NCBI GenBank assembly: GCA_003240795.1
Contig: QFNK01000031.1
Location: forward strand, 1 to 10,975
Direction of reading: 5' to 3'
Source of the DNA: Micavibrio aeruginosavorus
GTDB taxonomy: Bacteria > Pseudomonadota > Alphaproteobacteria > Micavibrionales > Micavibrionaceae
Length of the DNA: 10,975 bases
Part shown: positions 7,150 to 10,975 of the stretch, piece after piece
How the letters are laid out: each line of letters opens with the position of its first letter
Numbering within the stretch: the stretch's first letter is position 1
Translations under genes and position numbers: made by a program
Notes under the pieces: model-generated
Database searches by the model: none
Seen by the model: the letters and a program-made list of their open reading frames with translations, nothing else
What the model was told of the DNA's origin: nothing

Positions 7150-9192
7150 TTATTTCTTATGAATATCGACAACCTTGGACAAGGCATCGAGCGTGGTGAT
7201 CCCGTCGAGGATCTTCAGGATGCCATCGTCCCTCATTGATTTAAAGCCTTTTTGAACGGCGGCATTCTTGAGCTCCGCCTTCGTTCCGGCGCGGGCGAGA
7301 ACCTCGTCCATGTCTTCGTCGAAGAGCAGGATTTCGGCAACCGCGACACGGCCCTTGTAACCGGCACCGCCGCACATGTCACAACCGCCCGTTTTCGCAT
7401 TGTAGATCTGCGGCGGCGAGGAAGGATCGACGCCGAGGATATCGCATTCCTCCGCCGTCGCCTTGTGCGGCTGTTTGCAGGACGGGCACAACGTACGGAT
7501 CAGACGCTGTGCGAAGACAGCGATGATGTTGCCGGCCAGCATCCCCGGCACCATGCCGAGATCGAGCAGACGCGGAATGGCGCCGAACGAATCGTTGGTG
7601 TGAAGCGTGGAGTAAACCTGGTGACCCGTCATAGCGGCCTGAAGCGCCATGGCGCCCGTTGTCTTGTCGCGGATCTCCCCGATGAAGATAACGTCAGGAT
7701 CCTGACGGAGCAAAGCGCGGATACCGTCGGCGAAGTCGAGAATGCCTTCCTTGACCGCCGTCTGGCGAATCATCGGCAGCGAATATTCGACCGGATCTTC
7801 CAGCGTCTGGATGTTGATATCGACCGTGTTGATTTCGTTCAACATGGAATAAAGCGACGTCGTTTTACCCGAACCTGTCGGGCCTGTGACGATGATGATC
7901 CCTTCCGGGCGTTCCTGCGCGCGTTCGATGCGTTTCAGGTTTTCCTCGCTGAAGCCCAGCGATTTAAGCGGCTTGATACCGGCGTTCTTGTCGAGAACGC
8001 GCATAACGATGTTTTCGCCGTGCACAGTCGGCAGCGAGGACACGCGGAAGTCGACTTCCTTACCGCCCACATGAATGCTGATACGGCCGTCCTGCGGCGC
8101 CAGCTTGTCGGCGATGTTCAGGTTCGCCATAATTTTCAAGCGCTGGCTGATCGCGTTCCAATGTTTTTTGTGCAGGATTTGGAATGTAAACAGGTCGCCG
8201 TCGACGCGGTAGCGAAGACGGACAAAGTTTTCTTCCGGTTCAAAGTGAAGGTCGGACGCGCGCATGCGCACGGATTCGGATATCAGCGCGTTCACAAGGC
8301 GGACGATCGGGTGTGTGAAAGCCTCGTCTTCGGACAGGCCCGCCGTTTCGAGGTCTTTTCTGTCGGCGTTCTCGATCTCTTTCAAAATCGCGTTGACGTT
8401 GCTGGCGTGACCATAGGCGGCATCGATTGCTTCGGCCAGAACGGTCGGCGTACTGACCAGCGGGCGTACCGTGACGCCTTTGGGGATGTAGCGGCGGAGC
8501 GCGTCCATCGCGACCACGTCATACGGATCGGACAGGGCCACAAGAGCGACATTGTCGATCAGGGAGACAGGAAGGATCTGGTACTTCACGGCGACCGATT
8601 TCTCGATCATCGCCAGGGCCGCGCCGTCGATCACGGTTACTTTCGGATTGAAAACCTCAAAGCCGGAGCTTTCGGCCAGAAAGGCGCTCAGCACTTCGGC
8701 GGTGATAAAGCCGAGGCCGACCAGAACCTCACCCAGCATCTTGCCGGAAATCTTCTTTTCCTGGATGGCGACGTTCAGCTGGTCTTTGGTAATAAGGCCG
8801 AGCGTTACAAGCCGGTCGCCCATACGCGCCTTGTTGCCGTCGTCGTCGGTCATGTTCTGGGTTTCGCGCACGAGGCTGCGTTTGCTATTTACGGCAAGCT
8901 GGGTGCCGGATTGCGGCGATTTTGGCGGCGGGCCGGACGGGTTCATGGACATGGTGTCCTGAAACATCGGGTCCATCATTATCGGCTCCGCCTCGACGGT
9001 TTCGACAGTGACCGTTTGAACGTCCATCTCCAGATCGCCGAAATCTATGTAATCCGGCTCGGGCGCCGGCTGACGCGGCGGCTCTTGCGGTTTCGGCGGC
9101 GGCGTGTATGTCGAATCGTCAAACGACAGGCCACTGATATCGATGTCGCCCTCCCCAAAGCCGGGATTTGGTTTGTTCGTCTTGTTATCCAT
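7150..9192 (-). CDS. gspE: Type IV filament assembly ATPase, GspE/PilB/MshE family
   Basis: 680 residues from ATG 9192. An in-frame ATG at 9234 would add 14 residues but has no SD and lies in a perfect inverted repeat, whereas 9192 is preceded by GAAGG at about 11 nt. Residues 1-110 are an acidic, Pro-rich disordered leader. The MshEN-type domain occupies about 123-262: R123-x-G then hydrophobics and G at fixed spacing, with a second copy from about M152. The secretion ATPase core follows: Walker A GPTGSGKT (437-444), Asp box around QTLEDPVEY (462-470), Walker B region RQDPDVIFIGEIRD (496-509), His box TGHQVYSTLHTND (522-534). A tetracysteine zinc element follows at C569, C572, C604 and C607. 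All catalytic elements are intact, and the zinc site marks an assembly (PilB/GspE) rather than a retraction (PilT) ATPase. It hydrolyses ATP to drive pilin polymerisation on the GspF platform. First gene of the block. Confidence 0.96.
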   Translation of the reverse strand: MDNKTNKPNPGFGEGDIDISGLSFDDSTYTPPPKPQEPPRQPAPEPDYIDFGDLEMDVQTVTVETVEAEPIMMDPMFQDTMSMNPSGPPPKSPQSGTQLAVNSKRSLVRETQNMTDDDGNKARMGDRLVTLGLITKDQLNVAIQEKKISGKMLGEVLVGLGFITAEVLSAFLAESSGFEVFNPKVTVIDGAALAMIEKSVAVKYQILPVSLIDNVALVALSDPYDVVAMDALRRYIPKGVTVRPLVSTPTVLAEAIDAAYGHASNVNAILKEIENADRKDLETAGLSEDEAFTHPIVRLVNALISESVRMRASDLHFEPEENFVRLRYRVDGDLFTFQILHKKHWNAISQRLKIMANLNIADKLAPQDGRISIHVGGKEVDFRVSSLPTVHGENIVMRVLDKNAGIKPLKSLGFSEENLKRIERAQERPEGIIIVTGPTGSGKTTSLYSMLNEINTVDINIQTLEDPVEYSLPMIRQTAVKEGILDFADGIRALLRQDPDVIFIGEIRDKTTGAMALQAAMTGHQVYSTLHTNDSFGAIPRLLDLGMVPGMLAGNIIAVFAQRLIRTLCPSCKQPHKATAEECDILGVDPSSPPQIYNAKTGGCDMCGGAGYKGRVAVAEILLFDEDMDEVLARAGTKAELKNAAVQKGFKSMRDDGILKILDGITTLDALSKVVDIHKK

Positions 9193-9220
9193 GTTTTTCA
9201 AGGCCTTCGTTGTAAGGAGG

Positions 9221-9239
9221 CCGGCATATGACATGCCGG
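9221..9239. repeat. Perfect 7-bp inverted repeat overlapping the upstream gspE start candidate
   Basis: CCGGCAT (9221-9227) and ATGCCGG (9233-9239) flank a 5-nt loop. With translation starting at 9192, it sits in the leader about 29 nt before the start codon, where it could be an operator or an RNA hairpin affecting translation. Position and symmetry are seen directly; any role is inference. Confidence 0.5.
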
Positions 9240-9267
9240 GGCATATTCACGGTATAGGAAATTGGTT

Positions 9268-9285
9268 AATAAAGCCCGAACGGGC
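9268..9285 (-). terminator. Weak candidate rho-independent terminator after tRNA-Arg
   Basis: On the minus strand, GCCC-GTTC-GGGC (9285-9274) forms a short GC-rich hairpin followed by TTTATT (9273-9268). It lies about 97 bp past the tRNA 3' end and about 76 bp before the gspE start, where a stop to tRNA transcription would be expected. The stem is only 4 bp with an imperfect T tract, so efficiency is doubtful. Confidence 0.35.
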
Positions 9286-9300
9286 CGGATTGGGTTGGCA

Positions 9301-9322
9301 TTGCGCAGGGGAACCTACGCAA
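9301..9322 (-). repeat. 9-bp hairpin in the tRNA-Arg to gspE intergenic region
   Basis: On the minus strand, TTGCGTAGG (9322-9314) pairs with CCTGCGCAA (9309-9301) across a 4-nt TTCC loop. All nine positions pair as RNA, with a single U-G wobble; on the plus strand that position is a C-A mismatch, so the structure favours minus-strand RNA. It could belong to a tRNA trailer or to a gspE leader. No T tract follows directly, so it is not itself a terminator. Confidence 0.45.
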
Positions 9323-9381
9323 ACGGCGCAAATCAGCCGCCATGCGATAATATACATTATAAAGTGGGGAGACAACGAGAA

Positions 9382-9458
9382 TGGCGCACCCGTCAGGAGT
9401 CGAACCTGAAACCTCTTGATTCGTAGTCAAGTGCTCTATCCAATTGAGCTACGGGTGC
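9382..9458 (-). tRNA. tRNA-Arg (anticodon ACG), CCA encoded
   Basis: A complete 77-nt cloverleaf on the minus strand. The acceptor stem is GCACCCG/CGGGTGC, the D stem GCTC/GAGC, the anticodon stem CTTGA/TCAAG with loop CTACGAA (anticodon at 9424-9422), the variable loop 5 nt, and the T stem TCAGG/CCTGA with loop TTCGACT. The discriminator base is G, followed by an encoded CCA (9384-9382). ACG is normally edited to ICG by TadA and then reads CGU, CGC and CGA. All stems pair perfectly. Confidence 0.97.
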
Positions 9459-9484
9459 ATTGTTCTGGTCAAGAACGGGCGGAC

Positions 9485-9512
9485 ATTACATCAAGCTCGA
9501 TGAAGGATGCAA
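9485..9512 (-). promoter_or_regulatory. Candidate promoter of tRNA-Arg
   Basis: On the minus strand, TTGCAT (9512-9507) and TGTAAT (9490-9485, 5 of 6 to TATAAT) are spaced by 16 bp. The -10 ends 26 bp before the mature tRNA 5' end, a normal distance for a tRNA leader. The -35 is weak (only TTG matches well). A short inverted repeat (GTTCT...AGAAC, 9462-9476) lies between it and the tRNA. Found by eye. Confidence 0.35.
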
Positions 9513-9666
9513 GCCATAACTTAATTTTTCTTTCGGGAAAGTTTTTGTGAATGGTTTGAAGGTGCTTAGGCGCTTTCGCTTGACTTGGAGGGGCAATTCG
9601 GATGATTTAAAGCATCCACAACAGGCCTGTCCGTTGGGACCTAAGCCGATGCCATTGGAAAAAGAT

Positions 9667-10920
9667 ATGAAGATCAATAAGTTCGTCAGGGTTAACAAGT
9701 GTCTTTTGATTGCCGCGATCGGATTCGCCGGCACGATCGGTGTAAACACGCCGGATGCGAGCGCACAAATCGACATGCGCAAGCGCCCGTCCCTGGTAAT
9801 CACGAACGACCGCGCCGCTGGTACAGGCAAGAACCTGACGCCGGCCGGCAACCAATCGGCCTCCCCGATCTACCGCTCCGTCAGCGCGCCTGCCGTCAGC
9901 CCGATGCCGGGCGATATCACGGCTTCGGATGTCAGCGGCAGCTCTTACTTCCAGCCAACCAAGACCATGGTCGGCGAAAAAGTCGATGAGCTGAGATCCG
10001 ACCTGTCCGGCCTTCAATCCAAAGTGTCCGACCTGTCCTCCCGCCTGAAAGGCATGAAGGAGCGCAACCAGTCGATGGCGGCCGAATACAACGCCAGCGT
10101 CGCGACCATCAACACCCAGCTTCAAAGCGGCACGACGCCGGGCAACCCGCGCCTCGTCCAGAAACTTTCCACGGCGCAAAGCAATCTCGACCGCCTGTCG
10201 CAGAGCGTTGCCGAGCTGAACTCCATGGCCGTCGAAGCCGCGAACGCCGCGTCGATGGGTTCGTACCTTCTTGACGGCGTACGTTCCGCTTACGGCCTGT
10301 CCGGCGCTGTTGAAGAAGACCATGCCGCCCTTGCCGGCGTCGAAGACCAAGTCAACACAACGATCGTAACGGTCGACCGCGTCCTGAATGAAGTCAACGA
10401 TGACATCACGCGCACCGCAGCCTATCTGAGCGCGGAACGCAGCAACCTGCGTACCCTGTCCCTTGCGGTCACGAATGGTGACTACTACGGCCGCTCCCTT
10501 GCTGGACGCCCGTTCGCCAACGCACCTGCCAGCCAGACCGGCGGCGGCAGTATGATGCAGCCTGCAAGCTTCCCGGGCGCAGCTCCAGTACCATCCGTCA
10601 GCGCCGCGCCGATTTCCTCCCCGCGTCCGCTCGTCAAAATCAAGTTCGACAAGCCGAACGTCGATTACCAGCAAGCCGTTTACATGGCCGTCAATGAAGC
10701 GATGCAAAAATATCCGAATGCGCGTTTTGAATTGATTGCCGTGAATCCTTCGGGTGGAAACGCCGCGCAGGTCGCGATTGAAAGCACACGTGCCCGCCGC
10801 AACGCCGAAGCCGTACTCCGCAGCCTGTCGCAGATGGGCGTAGATGCAGACCGTATCGACCTGAGCACACAGCAAAGCGCGGAAGCACGCTCCAACGAAG
10901 TTCACATCTACATCCGATAA
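9667..10920 (+). CDS. Exported coiled-coil protein with divergent C-terminal OmpA-like domain
   Basis: 417 residues from ATG 9667. The frame opens upstream at 9547, but that extension has no SD and is not signal-like, while 9667 starts a standard signal peptide (basic KINKFVRVNK, hydrophobic 12-25, ASA cleavage before Q34), preceded by GGAAAAAG. Residues 40-98 are low complexity. About 100-270 is largely helical, with coiled-coil stretches (102-150, 162-193 and 215-265) broken by a GTTPGNP turn. About 280-320 is a Pro/Ala/Gly linker. Residues 322-417 have the OmpA C-terminal pattern: an IKFD strand, a helix, a FELIAV strand, the helix ARRNAEAVLRSL, then GVDADRI and a final VHIYIR strand. The GHTD Asp and LSxxRA Arg positions used to bind peptidoglycan are not conserved. 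Probably a periplasmic or outer-membrane-associated structural protein; function unknown. A further start lies 4 bp after the stop. Confidence 0.85.
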   Translation: MKINKFVRVNKCLLIAAIGFAGTIGVNTPDASAQIDMRKRPSLVITNDRAAGTGKNLTPAGNQSASPIYRSVSAPAVSPMPGDITASDVSGSSYFQPTKTMVGEKVDELRSDLSGLQSKVSDLSSRLKGMKERNQSMAAEYNASVATINTQLQSGTTPGNPRLVQKLSTAQSNLDRLSQSVAELNSMAVEAANAASMGSYLLDGVRSAYGLSGAVEEDHAALAGVEDQVNTTIVTVDRVLNEVNDDITRTAAYLSAERSNLRTLSLAVTNGDYYGRSLAGRPFANAPASQTGGGSMMQPASFPGAAPVPSVSAAPISSPRPLVKIKFDKPNVDYQQAVYMAVNEAMQKYPNARFELIAVNPSGGNAAQVAIESTRARRNAEAVLRSLSQMGVDADRIDLSTQQSAEARSNEVHIYIR

Positions 10921-10924
10921 TCCC

Positions 10925-10975
10925 ATGACCGCGCCATCCAGCAAAGGGATGCGCGTTCTGGCCGGCATCACCGCC
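10925..10975 (+). CDS. Start of a downstream gene, truncated by window edge
   Basis: An ATG 4 bp after the preceding stop opens a frame of 17 codons running to the window end (MTAPSSKGMRVLAGITA). A second in-frame ATG at 10949 is an alternative start. The close spacing suggests co-transcription with the OmpA-like gene. Too short to assign a family; the hydrophobic RVLAGITA could be the start of a membrane segment or signal peptide. Confidence 0.45.
   Translation, partial: MTAPSSKGMRVLAGITA

Noticed and set aside
7252..9231. A 659-codon open frame on the plus strand, antisense to nearly all of gspE
   Set aside because: The product is rich in R/D/H/V with no domain or signal, as expected for the complement of a GC-biased coding gene. 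The minus strand has every motif of the secretion ATPase.
9214..9257. Plus-strand AAGGAGG followed 7 nt later by ATG (9228), giving a 9-codon frame; a nearby ATG at 9233 opens 59 codons
   Set aside because: The match to a Shine-Dalgarno is striking, but the frames run opposite to the operon, the longer one reads into the antisense of tRNA-Arg, and no promoter or family similarity supports them.
9529..9545. CTTT-CGGG-AAAG followed by TTTTT on the plus strand as a terminator
   Set aside because: The stem is only 4 bp and A/T-rich, and no plus-strand gene ends upstream of it.
9547..9666. 40-residue N-terminal extension of the OmpA-like protein
   Set aside because: No SD is present at 9547, and the extension would bury the signal peptide that starts at 9667.
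9607..10971. A 454-codon minus-strand frame opposite the OmpA-like gene
   Set aside because: The plus strand has a signal peptide, coiled coil and OmpA-like fold; the antisense product has none and no start signal.
1..10975. CRISPR array, insertion sequence, integrase or attachment duplication next to the tRNA
   Set aside because: No regularly spaced repeats, transposase-like frames or duplicated tRNA 3' end were seen in the window.

Overview
The window carries a compact, one-directional gene block (minus strand, about 9192 down to 1) for a type IV filament machine, meaning the type IV pilus / MSHA pilus / type II secretion superfamily. A tRNA-Arg and a plus-strand gene for an exported coiled-coil/OmpA-like protein lie to its right. 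Moderately high GC, SD-poor starts, Ala/Pro-rich envelope proteins and a tRNA-Arg(ACG) with encoded CCA suggest a Gram-negative proteobacterium. An alphaproteobacterium is my best guess, but this is inference and no species can be named. If it is one, the block is notable because that class mostly uses Tad/Flp pili, whereas this assembly ATPase, platform and alignment subcomplex are of the T4aP/MSHA/T2SS kind.

Layout in transcription order on the minus strand: assembly ATPase with an MshEN-type N-terminal domain (9192-7150); GspF/PilC inner-membrane platform (7137-5929); a single-chain PilM+PilN (GspL-like) protein (5907-4267); PilO/GspM-like protein (4270-3584); PilP/GspC/MshK-like periplasmic protein (3584-2664); a lone ABC-transporter ATPase (2655-1918); a secreted TPR protein (1826-672); and a prepilin-peptidase-like membrane protein (668-1, cut by the window edge). 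The first six are tightly packed (gaps of 21 bp or less, an ATGA and a TAATG overlap) and read as one operon. A likely internal promoter sits in the 85-bp gap before the TPR gene. No secretin, pilin or retraction ATPase is present, so the machine must be completed by genes elsewhere.

How it should work (family knowledge): the ATPase docks on the cytoplasmic half of the PilM-N fusion and drives the GspF platform to extract pilin or pseudopilin from the inner membrane. The PilN half, PilO and PilP form the periplasmic alignment complex leading to an outer-membrane secretin. TPR proteins in such clusters (MshN, PilF/PilW) help assembly or secretin placement. A prepilin peptidase would mature the pilin, but the one here appears to lack the usual catalytic aspartates.

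The 189-bp space between the tRNA and the ATPase gene holds three inverted repeats. To the right of the tRNA, a plus-strand gene (9667-10920) encodes a signal-peptide protein with long coiled coils and a C-terminal OmpA-like fold without the normal peptidoglycan-binding residues. A further gene appears to begin 4 bp downstream of it and runs off the window.
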